A DNA stretch of 50,238 bases from Pelagibius litoralis (GTDB lineage: Bacteria; Pseudomonadota; Alphaproteobacteria; Kiloniellales; Kiloniellaceae). The position numbers were made by a program, and so were the translations under genes. The DNA lies in NCBI RefSeq assembly GCF_011683915.1, contig NZ_JAAQPH010000030.1, positions 1 through 50,238 on the forward strand, given 5' to 3'. Positions 35,901 through 46,800 of this stretch are shown here, piece after piece (within the stretch, counting starts at the first letter, position 1; each line of letters starts with the position of its first letter). The notes under the pieces are model-generated. The model was not told the origin of the DNA, ran no database searches, and saw only the letters and a list, made by a program, of their open reading frames with translations.

Positions 35901-37443
35901 CCAGCACCTCGCCGGCATCGCCAACAGCGGCGAGGATGGTTTGCCCGGCAATCGGGTCCGGGTTGATTTGGCCCGGGTTCAGGTCGTCATACCGCGGATC
36001 GGCGGGATTGGGGTCCAGCGGGCCGCTGCCCTCCGCCCCGTCCAGTGTATTGAGTTGCCCGTCCGTGGGCGTCTCGTTGGTGGTCCAGTCGGCTTCGCTG
36101 TCGCTATCGGCCGCTGGGTCGAAGACACGGGAAAAAACCTGGTGGTCGCTGGTGAAGCCACCGTTGAAGGTCTCAAAGCCGAGATCCAGGTTTGCCGGTA
36201 CCAGCCCGTTCGCCGCCCAGACCGGCGCCGTAAGCACCCCCAGCTCGGCGGTCGTCAGGTTGGCGGCGAAGCTGTCCAGCGAGTCCGTAGCGTCAAAGAC
36301 GAGGTTCACGCCGAGAGGCGCAGCGGTGTCGTCGCCCAGCGCCCAGGGCGCCGCGCCGGGAATCTCGAATCCGTCGACCACGGCACCGGCGGCATCGAAG
36401 ACCCGGCCGACAACCGTCGCGTCGCCGCCGTCACCCGCCGCCGCGTCCTGATAGAGCACCAGAAAGCCGCCCGCCGGTATGGTGATGCCGTCGGGCAAGG
36501 CGAGCGTGACCACCGCGCCGCCGGGATTGAGGATCTCCAGGCTGGTCGCCACGGTCACGGTATCGGCGCCGGTCGCGTTGGTCAGCTCCACGAAGTCATA
36601 GAGCATTGCGGTTTCTTCGGCGGCCAGGGATACGACGCTCCCCGTGTCGGCGTCATCATCCCCAAGCGCGGGAATATCCAGGGCGGCGGAAACCCCGATC
36701 TCATTGACCAGCAGGCTGGGCGGCACGCCTTCGCCTTCCGGGCCTACCGCGGCCTGAAGCAGCAGCAGGGTCTCATCGTCGACCGTTTCGTCTTCGGGGA
36801 TCACGACAGTCTCGGAATCCCCAGCCGTCGCGTCGATCACACCCTGCCCGGCCAGAAGATCGATGATGGTGCCGAGGTTGTCGTCATAGGTACCCCCCGA
36901 ACCAAGAGGGCCGGGTCCGCCGCCCGCGGCGACCTCAAGGCTGAGGTCGGGGGTGGTGAGCGCCAGGGCCTGCCCATAGATCGCCTGTCCGGCCAGGGTC
37001 AGGCCGCCGATCTGGAAGGTCGGCCCGGCGCCGCTGTTGAGGGCGTCGGCGAAGTCGCTGAAGACCAGACGGCCGCCGCTGTCATCGAAATTCAGGATCA
37101 GGTCGTTGCCCTCGGTCGACACCCGCGCGCCCGCCGGATCGAAGCCGATGACGTAGTTGGCCCCGCCCCGGGTGGGGATCGAAATCACCTGGCCGGGGCC
37201 GGGCTGGGTCAGAACCTGGCCCGCGCCGGCCTGGCCCAGGATGATCAGGGCGCCCTCTGCGATGATGACTTCCTGTTCGGCGACGACAAGCAGGGGGGCG
37301 TCCAGGGGGCCGGGCTCCGAATCCCGAACGGCGGGACCAGGTTGGGCCGGATTGACTGCATGGCCGGCGTCATCGGCAAGGCCCTCAGGGCGCGGGGCGC
37401 CCCCGGCTGCGGACACAGCTGTTCCGTCGGTTTGCAGGCTCAT
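32980..37443 (-). CDS. Large RTX-type secreted protein with lamin-tail domain
   Basis: A 1487-residue paralogue of the preceding RTX protein. Residues about 50-165 form the shared N-terminal module (YVIGFDPAGARVSTEGNDL). VAAG follows at 171-174, which is a good LapG-type site. Residues 244-400 are lamin-tail-like. From 510 to about 1390 is an RTX body of mixed nonapeptides and long-period units with IAGEALA or VSGDALA. The C-terminus holds SFVFGGVGG, then DVITDL, an EF-hand-like stretch DGDGDIDLDDLL (about 1423-1434) and a beta-rich end IVIVS. No Sec signal is present. The ATG at 37443 has GGGAGTG upstream. Unlike its neighbour, it has no propeller between the lamin-tail part and the RTX body. 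Confidence 0.85.
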   Translation of the reverse strand: MSLQTDGTAVSAAGGAPRPEGLADDAGHAVNPAQPGPAVRDSEPGPLDAPLLVVAEQEVIIAEGALIILGQAGAGQVLTQPGPGQVISIPTRGGANYVIGFDPAGARVSTEGNDLILNFDDSGGRLVFSDFADALNSGAGPTFQIGGLTLAGQAIYGQALALTTPDLSLEVAAGGGPGPLGSGGTYDDNLGTIIDLLAGQGVIDATAGDSETVVIPEDETVDDETLLLLQAAVGPEGEGVPPSLLVNEIGVSAALDIPALGDDDADTGSVVSLAAEETAMLYDFVELTNATGADTVTVATSLEILNPGGAVVTLALPDGITIPAGGFLVLYQDAAAGDGGDATVVGRVFDAAGAVVDGFEIPGAAPWALGDDTAAPLGVNLVFDATDSLDSFAANLTTAELGVLTAPVWAANGLVPANLDLGFETFNGGFTSDHQVFSRVFDPAADSDSEADWTTNETPTDGQLNTLDGAEGSGPLDPNPADPRYDDLNPGQINPDPIAGQTILAAVGDAGEVLEGGPGPDFLFGGAGNDTLHGGTEALTAAAGYGGEGASFSDHNDLLSGEAGDDLLFGGAGGDYLIGGAGKDSIGGGTGDDRIFGYAAPIGGVDDDFNPGNGRQTQADLISGDALGSDGGEGVPVSSGALQRGGGDDTIDGGLGDDLIAGEAAAFAQAFAFAEATNEDQADPAASAGNDSIAGFDGYDSIAGEALAVALASDAGASVENSADRGGAAGSDTIQGGGARDVIAGEALAESGANTNSVTVLNTATDGRAGNDSLEGNSGYNLIAGEAILSGSRSADMVVENQADGSTAFAGNDTLTATEGNDSMAGEAYAAAFGLEVDVQNTATAGGSAGNDSLFAGDGNNKLAGEYLSIGDPRFVGDIFTTNTGTDGAAGNDTISSGSGQDVIAGEVLDVGRFAETEATSTASGAAGLAGSDRISDGGGNDLVAGDSLARSVEGSSAEASARATDGGIASADRISGGSGNDSMAGDALASSTRGTAAVSTTNDGQGGAAGGDTILSGTGADLVSGDALAVASTTADAVANNTADGPASAAGNDSLRGLDGFDTVVGDALAVGGAAATAMVENTSSGASIVEGAAGADTVRGDGAADTVSGDALAVAKGGSAQATVVNTADGGTAGSDLVDGQGGNNLVSGDVMAEGDAASVAEVENTADPNGSAGSDTIVSGDGRDTIAGDALVRGGGTARVTNIAVAVGAALVGNDIIVSANGQDVISGDALALNGGTAEVVNSAAPGSTGSDSIASGGSKDTIAGDALSDGGIARVSYGGDDTIDGGAAGDLISGDALALGGGTTELRDGGDDLVFGGSGADTIYGDSNGDETLGGDDSLYGGSDADYLAGNSGDDLLVGGEGDDTLIGGLGDDTLTGEAGADSFVFGGVGGPAGEGDDVITDLAASEDRLIFGDVGNQDGDGDIDLDDLLMAITGVADGGAGADVTLTFAGGGSATFVGVGTGAVTSVVDLVSDAASQIVIVS

Positions 37444-37639
37444 CTATCACTCCCATCCAGCGCTGCCGCCCGGCCGCAACGGCCAGTCCAAAACAACGGT
37501 TCATCACGCGCCGGCGGCACAACACACCCAGCGGCCTTCCGCCAAGGACGGAAAACCTGCAACGCCGACGTGCAAACCTCCGGCGATCAGCCCGGAAAAG
37601 CTAGGAATCTAAATGAGACAATTAGAGAATTATGTGTGT

Positions 37640-37657
37640 GTTTGCTGCGATGCAAAC
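37640..37657. promoter_or_regulatory. Short inverted repeat upstream of the 1487-residue RTX gene
   Basis: GTTTGC-TGCGAT-GCAAAC, 6-bp perfect arms, about 200 nt before the start codon. It could bind a regulator; it differs from the inverted repeat before the neighbouring RTX gene, so no shared site is shown. Confidence 0.25.
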
Positions 37658-37751
37658 CAGCAGATTGCGTGACCAGGGCCGCAGCCCACCCTTTCAGCGA
37701 AGGCTTAAGCGCCGGGTGCGGCTGCAGACCTGATGATTGTCCGCTTACCTA

Positions 37752-37775
37752 CAGATCGACGGCCAGATCGACGGC
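37752..37775. repeat. Tandem 12-bp direct repeat
   Basis: CAGATCGACGGC occurs twice in direct succession between the terminator of the giant gene and the promoter region of the 1487-residue gene. It is possibly incidental slippage. Confidence 0.4.
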
Positions 37776-37792
37776 CCGGCCCGAATCGCCCA

Positions 37793-37826
37793 AGAAAAAG
37801 GGCCCGGCGGTTTCCCGCCGGGCCCC
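37793..37826 (-). terminator. Terminator of the giant RTX gene
   Basis: A perfect stem GGCCCGGCGG (37801-37810)/CCGCCGGGCC (37815-37824) with a 4-nt loop is followed on the minus strand by CTTTTTCTT. It begins about 30 nt after the stop codon. The stem matches the terminator of the 1899-residue RTX gene except for one base pair. Confidence 0.9.
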
Positions 37827-37854
37827 TTTAAGGCTGTGGAGCTCTGGACTGCTC

Positions 37855-40800
37855 TTAGAGAACGTCCAGGTTTCCGTTATTGAGCATCGCCTGGATGATG
37901 TCCGCATCGGTTCCACCTATTTCGATGCTCAGGTCGACACCTTCCAGAACGATGGTCGACGTGTCGGTACCAATCCCGGTGCCGTCGAAGTCGATGGTGA
38001 TCGTCGTGCTGGTACCATCGTGGTTCATCGATATGTGGCCGCCAGCCTGGGTCAGGAAGGCCCCGGTATCGGTAACCCCGGTCAGCAGTTCGCCCAGATC
38101 CAGCAGGTCGGTCTCACCCGGGAAGAGCGCGAAGTCGGTGATGGTATCCACATCGCCGGCCGCCACATCGAGCCCGAAGATGAACTCATCGTTGCCCGAA
38201 CCACCGGTCATGGTGTCGTCGCCGGCACCGCCGGTGATGATGTCGCTGCCGCCACCGCCGATGATGGTATCGGCACCAGCCCCACCGATCAGGATGTTGT
38301 CTCCGCCGTTGCCGGTGATCTCGTTGTCGAGATCATTACCGGTGCCGGTGGTCGCCGTCCCCACGAGGGTCAGGTTCTCCACGTCACCACCGGACACATC
38401 GGTATCGAGGTCGAAGTCAACCGAGCTGATGACCAGATCTGTCCCCGAACCGAAGAATTCGTCCACCGTGTCGCCGGCCGAGTCGACGATGTAGGTGTCG
38501 TCGCCGGTCCCGCCTCTCATGCTGTCGTCACCGTCACCACCGTCCAGCGTGTCGTTGCCGCCACTGCCGAGCATGGTGTCATTCCCGGCCAGGCCCTCAA
38601 GGTTATTGTCGAGCTCGTTGCCGAAGATTTTGTTGTCCAGATCGTTGCCGATGCCCTCGACGGTGCCGCCGACGAAACTCAGGGTCAGGTTTTCGACGTC
38701 GTCCGTCAGCGTGTAGCTGAGGATAGACGAGACGAAGACGGTGTCCGTCCCGTTGTTCGGGGACTCGGTCACCACGTCGCCGGCATTGTCGACGAAGTAG
38801 AAGTCGTCGCCGTCGCCGCCGGTCATGGAGTCGGCGCCGGTCCCGCCGTCCAGGGTGTCGTTGCCGTCGTTTCCGATCAGCGTATCGTTGCCGCCGAGGC
38901 CCTGGAGGACATTGTCCAGGCCGTTGCCGGTGATGACGTTGTCTTCGCCGTTACCGATGCCTCGGATCGCCCCTCCGGTCAGGATCAGGTTCTCGACGTT
39001 GGCGGTCAGCGTGTAGGTAACCAGCGAGGAACTGACGGTGTCGTTGCCTTCGTTCGAGTCCTCGACCACATCGTCGCCGGCATCGTCGACGAAGTAGAAG
39101 TCGTCGCCGTCGCCGCCGATCATGGAGTCGGCACCGGCACCACCGTTCAGGGTGTCGTTGCCGCCGTTGCCGATCAGCGTGTCGTTGCCGCCGAGGCCCT
39201 GGATGTTGTTGTTACCGTCGTTGCCCTCCAAGGTGTTGGCATCGTTGTCGCCGAGGATGTTGGCATCGCCGACGCCCTCGAGGATCACGCTTTCGACACC
39301 GTCAAAGTCACCCAGATCAACGCTCACGGTGCTGATCACGGTGTCGTTGCCGCCGCCGCCGTAGACCACGTCGAAGATCGAGTCGACGTAGAAGACATCG
39401 TCGCCTTCGCCACCGTACATGAGGTCGTCACCGGCACCGCCGTAGAAGGTGTCGTTGCCGCCACCGCCGTACATGGTGTCGTTACCACCCTCGCCGAATA
39501 GGATGTCGTCGTCGCCGTTGGCACCAAAGACATTGCCGAGGTTGTCACCGTACATCAGGTCGCCATCCTCGCCGCCGTAGAGGGTGTCTTGGCTACCCTC
39601 TCCGCCGACCAGAGTGTCGGTGCCCGATCCGCCGTGAAGCTCGTCGTTGCCTGTGCCGCCGTCGAGGAAGTCGTTGCCGGCACCGCCGTAGATCAGGTCG
39701 TCATCGGCACCACCGTAGAGCACGTCGTCGCCGCCGACGTCGTCGTTCACGTCGTTGGAGTCGCCGTAGATGGTGTCGTTGCCGTCGCCGCCGTCGATGG
39801 TGTCGTTGCCGGCGTCCTGGTCGTCGTCCATCTGGACCGTGCCGCCCTTCAGCGCCAGGGCGTCACCGGCGATGAGATCGTTGCCTGCGCCGCCGTCGAT
39901 GGAGTCGTCGCCGGCCCCGTTGATGAAGGCCAGACCGCCGATGGACAGGGCATCGCCCGCGATGGTGTCGTTGCCGCCACCGCCGTCGATGGTGTCGGAG
40001 CTGACCCTGGAGCCGAAGGGCGCGCTGTCACCATCGCTGGTCAGGGCCGCCGTGCCGCCGTCGGTCGCCATCACATCGCCCGAGATCAGGTCATCGCCGT
40101 CGCCCGAGGTGATGGAGTCGCTGCCGACAATGGCCACCGCCGCCGCATTCAGGTTGCCTGAGTTGTTGTTGGCGGTCGCGTTGCCGTTTTCGCCGGTCGC
40201 CAGCGCGTCACCCGCGATGGTGTGCCCGCCGTTGCCGGCATTGATGGTGTCGTTACCGGCCTCGTGATCGCCGTCCTCGTTACCGGCAAGAAGCAGTGCC
40301 GTGTTGGTGGCAAAGGCTTCGCCGTCGTCACCGGTGGCCAGGGCATCGCCCGAGATCCTGGAGAGCGGAACCGCGCAACCTTCGCCGCCATCGCCGCCAG
40401 GCTGGACCAACTCGACCGCGCCGCTGCTGTCACCGACGTTGATCTCGTCGTTGCCCGCCGAAGCGCCGGCACCGGCGGCCTGGTTGATGGCCTCCGCAAC
40501 TGCGCCCTCGCCCAGGGTCACCGCATCGCCACCGACGCGATTGTCCCCGTTGCCGGCCCAGATGGTGTCATCACCCGCCTTGGCGCCGGCGCCGAGATCG
40601 TTAACGATCGCATCGTTCCTGGCCTCCGCATTGGTGCCATCGGCCACCGTCAGCGCGTCACCAGCGATGGTGTCGTTGCTGTTATCCTGGTCGAACTGCG
40701 AGCTACCGCCGAAGATCAGGTCGTTGCCGGCCGCGGCCTCGGCAAAGTCGTTCGCGGTCGCCAGGTTGTTGGCCGTAGCATTGCCGCCCTCGTCATTCGA

Positions 40801-43800
40801 GGTCATGGCGTCACCGGCCAACAGGTCGTCGCCGTCGCCGCCACTGATGAAGTCGTTGCCGGCCAGGGCAACGCCATTACCCGAAGCCGTGGCCGTGTTG
40901 TTGGCGTTGGCCACACCATCCGCGCCGGTCGCCAGGGCGCCGCCGGAGATGGTGTCATTGCTGCCTTCGCCTTCGATTTGGTCACTACCGGCAGAGGCCA
41001 CAGCAAAACCACTCGCGGTCGCCATGTTGTTGACCAGGGCTTCTGAACCCTCGCCCGCCGCCAGGGCGTCACCGGCCACCTCATCGCTGCTGGAACCCGC
41101 ATCGATGGAATCGTCACCGGCAAAGGCGAAGACCAAGGTATCGCCCTCGCCATCGGCCTTGTTGTTGGCCGTGGCATCGCCGCCGTCCTCGTGAGAGGTC
41201 ATGGCGTCACCGGCGATGGTGTCCTGGCCGCCGGCCCCGCTGATGTCATCGTTGCCCGCCGCCGCAGAGGCTACAGCGCCAAAACCGAGAACCGCCGCCA
41301 TCGCCATAGCCGTGTTGTTGGCCGTGGCCGTGCCGTTGCGGTTGGTCGCCAGGGCGTCACCGGCCAGGATGTCGGAACCGAAGCCGAATTCGCCGTCACC
41401 CAGGATGGTGTCGTTGCCGGCCTCGGCCCCCTCGAAGGTGAAGCCGCTGCCCGGCAGGGCCGTTGCCGTGGCCGAGTTATTGGCCATGGCGGTGGCATCC
41501 TCGCCGGCCGCCAGGGCGCCGCCGGAGATGGTGTCACTGAGGAAACCGCCGAGGATGAAGTCGTTGCCGGCGCCGGCCAGGGCGACGCTGTCGCCAAAGC
41601 CTTCCGCGCCGTCTGCCGAGCCCGTTGCCGTCGCGGTGTTGTTCACCGTGGCGTCGCCGCCGTCTTCGTCGGAGGTCAGGGCGTCACCGGCGATGAGGTT
41701 GTCGCCATTGCCGCCGTCGATGACGTCGTTGCCCGCCGTGGCCGAACCGAAGGCGAAACCGCTGTCGGTCACCGTGACCTCAACCGTGGCCATGTTGTTG
41801 GCCTCGGCCACGCCGTCTGCGCCGGAGGCCAGGGCGTCACCGGAGATGGTGTCATTGCCCTCGCCGCCTTCGATGCCGGCGATCTCATCCAGGACATAGC
41901 CCAGGACGTTACCGTAGGGGCCGAAGCCCCCGACCCCGAAGAGCCCGCCGGCCGCCGCGCCGATGCCGTCGTCGCCGGCGGAGGCGTAGCCTTCGCCGCC
42001 GGTGAGGGTCACTGTCGCCGTGTTGTTGGCTTCCGCCCGGGCCGCCTGCTCGGTCGGGCCGTCTTCGCCCTCGACCGTCTCGGCATCGCCGGTCGCCAGC
42101 GCGTCGCCGGCCACCAGGTCGCCGCCTTCGCCACCGTCGTAGCCGAAGCCGCCAAAGCCACCGTCGTAGTCGATGACGTCGCCACCGGCCACCGCCACGT
42201 TGATGCCGAACTCGGCACCGCCGTTCACGGAGGCTTCGTTATTGGTGGTCGCCGTCTGGCCGTCGCCCTGTGCCAGGGACCCGCCGGAGAGGGTGTCGTT
42301 GCCCTGACCCGCGAAGATCAGGTCGCTGCCCGCCACCGCGACTGTGGCATAGGCATTGTCGGTCGGGTCGATGGTGGCCGTGTTGTTGGCCGTGGCATCG
42401 CCGTCCTCACCCAGGCTCATGGCGTCGCCCGCGATCAGATCGCCGGTCCCGCCGAAGCCGTCACCACGTTCATTTCCCGCGAACGGATCTTCACCGAGGC
42501 TCTGGCTGAAGATGATGTCGTTGCCGGCACCCGCCAGGCTGCCGACGGCACCGGCGTCGCCGCCGATCACCGAAGCCGTGTTGTTGATCGTGGCATCCGC
42601 ATCGGCACCCGCCGCCAGGGCATCGCCGGCGATGGTGTCGTTGCCGTAGTCGGTGACGATGATGTCGTTGCCCGCCAGGGCCACGCCGACACCGCCGTTG
42701 AGGCCGCTGACCGTCGCCGTGTTGTTGGCATCGGCATTGCCGCCGGCCGCATCGGACGACAGGGCGTCACCGGCGATCAGGTCGCCGCCGAAGCCTTCGC
42801 CGCCGTCGCCAGCGCCGTAACCGCCGCCGTAGATGACGTCGTTGCCGGCCAGGGCCAGGCCCGGCTCCAGCTCGCCGATGAAGCTACCGAAACCGCCCAG
42901 ATCCAGGAAGTCGATGTCGCCTTCGCCGGTGCCCGTCACGCTCGCCGTGTTGTCGGCCAGGGCCGTTCCGCCCGCACCGGTCGCCAGGGCATCGCCGGAG
43001 AGGGTGTCGTTGCCGTCCTCACCGTTCAGGATGATGTCGTTGCCGGCCAGGGCCGCACCGAAGGCATTGTCCACCGTGGCGTCGTTGTCGGCCTGGGCGG
43101 AACCGTTCTCGCCCGTGGCCATGGCGTCACCGGCGGCGGTGTTGTTGCCGTCATCCATTTCCATGATGTCGTTGCCGGCCGCGGCCACCGCCGCACCCTC
43201 GGCGCCGTCGGCATTCACCGTGGCGTCGTTGTTGGCCAGGGCAACGCCAAGCTCGCTCATGGTGAGCGCCTCGCCGGCGGCCACATCGTCGCCGTAGCCG
43301 GTCACGATGTTGTCGTTGCCGGAGAGTGCCAGCGCGATGCCGTCGTCACCCTGAGTGGCGGTGGCCGAGTTGTTGGCCGTCGCGCCATTGCCGTTGCCGC
43401 CGGCATCGGGGCCCGTCAGGGCTTCACCGGAGACGGTGTCGTTGCCGTACTCGCCGGCCGTATCGCCCTTGTCGGCGACCAGCAGGTCGTTGCCGGCCGA
43501 GGCCAGGCCGAAGCCTTCCCCACCCGCCGTCGCCTTGGCGTCGTTGTTGGCGGTCGCCGTCAGGTCACCCGTCGGGTCGGTGATCATGGCCTCACCGGCG
43601 ATCAGGTCGTTGCCGGTGCCGGTACGCACCTCGTCGTCGCCGGCATAGGCTTCACCGCCGTGGATCACCACATCGGCCGAGTTGTCGATGGCGGCGTCGC
43701 CGCTCTCGCTCAACACACCGCCGGAGACGGTGTTCTCGCCGTTGCCCGCCGTGATGGTGTCGTTACCCGCATAGGCCGCGCCGGTCGCACCGGTGGTGCT

Positions 43801-46800
43801 GGCCGAATTGCTGCCGTCGAGGCTGCCGATCGTCAGGGCTTCACCGGCGATCCTGTCGTTGCCGTCACCGGTGGTGATGTCGTCGTCGCCGGAGTGGGCC
43901 TCGCCCTCGCCCGCCGTTGCCACGTTGGATTGCTCCACCGTGCCGCCGACACCGGTCGCCGCCGCATCGCCGGCCACCACGTTGTTGCCGCCACCGGCAT
44001 TGACACTGTCGCTGCCCGCCGAAGCGAAAGAGCTGGCCGAGGATGTGTTCAGCACCACGGCCACACCGTCGACGCCGGTCGCCAGGACGTCAGCGCCGAT
44101 GACGTCGTCGTCGTCGCCAGCGGAGATGGTGTCGTTGCCCGCCGTGGCCGTGGCCCCGTTCCTGGCAGCCGCGTTGTTATTGACGTCGGCCTTGCCCTTC
44201 TCACCGGTCGCGAGTGCATCGCCCGCCACCGTGTTGGCACCGGCGCCGGCCTCGATGGAGTCATCGCCGGCTGAGGCAGCCGCGCCGGTGAAGTTCGCCG
44301 TCGCCTTATTGTCGATATCGGCCACGACATCGCCGACCACCGCCGCGATACCCGCCGCCAGCACGCCGCCGGAGAGGGTGTCGCTGCCGGCACCCGCCCG
44401 GATGGTGTCGTTGCCGGCCCTGGCCGTGTTGCTGTTGAAGACTGCATCCGCCGTGTTGAACGCCCGGGCGCTGAAGCTGCTATCGCTCGTGGAAGCCGCT
44501 TCGCCGGCGACAAGGTCGCCTTTTTCATCGTCACTGACGTCGATCAGGTCGTTGCCGGCCTCGGCCAGGTTGCCGCGATCGAAGCTGACGCGGGCCGTGG
44601 CAGTGTTAAGGGCAAGAGTTCCACCTTCGCTGCCTGTCGCCAGAGCGTCGCCAGCCACGATCTCCTCGCCGGCGCCGCCGAAGATATCGTCGGAGCCGGC
44701 GGAGGCCGTACCGCCGAATTCAGCGGTAGCACTATTGTTAGTGCTGGCCTGGCCGTTTTCGCCCGCCGACAGCGCACCGCCGGAGATCGTGTCGTTGCCG
44801 TCGCCCGCCCGGATGGTGTCGTCACCGGCCGCTGCATCACCGTAGTCGCTGGCGAAGGCTTTGTTGTTCGCGTTGGCACTGCCGCCGGTGCCATTGCCGC
44901 GGCCGGTATTCGTGCTGGCCGCATCGCCGGCAAGAACGTCGCCGTCGCTGCCTGTGAGGGCATCGATATCGTCGTTACCGGCCAGCGCCGTGCCGCCGGA
45001 AGAGGTCGCCGTGTTATTGGCCACCGCCCTGCCGTCAAGGCCTGTCGCCAGGGCGTCGCCCGCCGCGATGTCGGCACCGCCGCCGAGGTTGATGTCGTCG
45101 TTGCCGGCCCCGGCCGTTCCCGTGGCACCGACCGTGGCCGTGTTGTCGGCCCGGGCCTGGACGCCCAGGACGTCTTCACCTTCCGCCAGCGCGCCGCCGG
45201 AGACGGTGTCGTTGCCGCCACCAGCGTTGATGGTGTCGCTGCCCGCCGTTGCCGTGCCGGTGTTGCCGTCGGCCACGTCCGCGGTGTTGATCACCGTGGC
45301 GTTGCCGCTGTCGGTCCCGATGCTGGCCGCATCGCCCGCCAGCACGTCGCCGGTGTTGCCGACCGTGGCATCGATGCTGTCGTTGCCCGCCTGGGCCTCG
45401 ACCGTGTCGTCGCCGGTCACCGTGGCTTCGTTGGTCGCCGAGGAGACCGCATCGTCACCCGTCGCCAGGGCATCGCCCGCGACCTTGTCGGCGCCGTCAC
45501 CGACCGCGATGGTGTCGTTGCCGGCAGACGCCAGGCCGAGAGAGGCCGCCGCCTTGTTGATGATCGTGGCGAGCGCCATCGCACCGGCCGCCAGGGCGCC
45601 GCCGGAAACCGTGTCGTTGCCGCTGCCGGTGACGATGTTGTCATTGCCGGCGGTCGCGCCATTCACGGAGTCGTCGCCCGTCGCGGTGTTCTCCACATTG
45701 GCTTCGGCACCCGGGCCATCGGCCGTGGCTTCACCGGAAACCCGGTTGTCGCCTTCGCCGGCGTCGATGGAGTCATCGCCCGCCGAACCGCCGGTCGCCG
45801 CCGTGTTGTCGACCTCGGCAAGAATGTCGCCTTCGTTCTCGTTGTCGGCCTTCGCCCAGGAATCGCCGGCCACGTCGTCGCCGCCGCTACCGGTCTCGTT
45901 ACCGGAGGTGATGGTGTCGTTGCCTGCCGTGCCCAGCGTGTCTGCCAGGTTTTGGACGGAGGCAATGGCCCCGGTCACGCCGAGGGCCAGGGAGCCGCCG
46001 GAGAGCGTGTCGTTGCCACCGACCGTGGTGATGGTGTCGTTGCCCGCCGAGCCGCCGGTGTCGGCGTCGTTGTTGGTCTCGGCGTTGGCCACACCGGCCT
46101 CCGATTCTTCGCCTGCGTCGCCGGCAAAGAGGTTGGTGCCGCCGCCGACATAGGTGTCGTTGCCCGACATGACCGCCGCACCGTTGGCCGTGTTGTTGGT
46201 CGTCGAAGTGGAGCCGCCCAGGGTTTCCACCGTCCAGGTGTTACCGCCGCCCTTGTTGGTACCGGCACCTGCCATGATGAGATTGTTGCCGCCGCCCGCG
46301 TTGTTGGCGGTCGCGGAGACGTTGTCGCCGATGGCCAGGGCGTCGCCGGCGATGGTGTCGTTGTCGTCGCCACCGTTGATGGTGTCGTTGCCCGCGCCCG
46401 CACCGATGTTGTTGGCCGTCGCCGTGGCCGTGCCGCCGTCACCCGTCGCCTGCGCCATGGCGTCACCGGCAATCCGGTTCTCGCCATTGCCGGCAGTGAT
46501 CACGTCGCTGCCGGCATCGCCGCCGGCCAGCGCAGTGTTGTTCTGCGTGGCGGTGGCGGTGTTCACGCCCTTGGCCTGGGCCCCACCGGAGATGCTGTCG
46601 TTCTGATCGCCCGTCGTGATCTCGTCGTTGCCGGCCTCGCCGCCGTTGCCCAAGTTGATCCCATAGGCTGTCGCTACATCGCCGGAAATCGCCTGGACGT
46701 CGCCCGCCACCTCGTTTTCGCCGCCATTGGCCGTGAGGCCGCCATTGATGGTGTCGTTGCCGGCATCGGCGCTGTTGTTGGCGATGTTCTGCTGGAACGC

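Larger units (their letters stand above)
37444..37854. other. Gap between the 1487-residue RTX gene and the giant RTX gene
   Basis: The gap holds the terminator of the giant gene (37793-37826), a tandem 12-mer (37752-37775), a small inverted repeat (37640-37657) and an AT-rich stretch near 37600-37640 likely to carry the promoter of the 1487-residue gene. No credible gene is present on either strand. Confidence 0.5.

Noticed and set aside
41191-44274. Very long plus-strand open frame opposite the giant RTX gene
   Set aside because: It is a by-product of GC-rich, stop-poor repeat codons on the minus strand. Its translation is a low-complexity Ala/Val/Gly/Asp string with no domain, and the minus-strand frame has clear RTX motifs.
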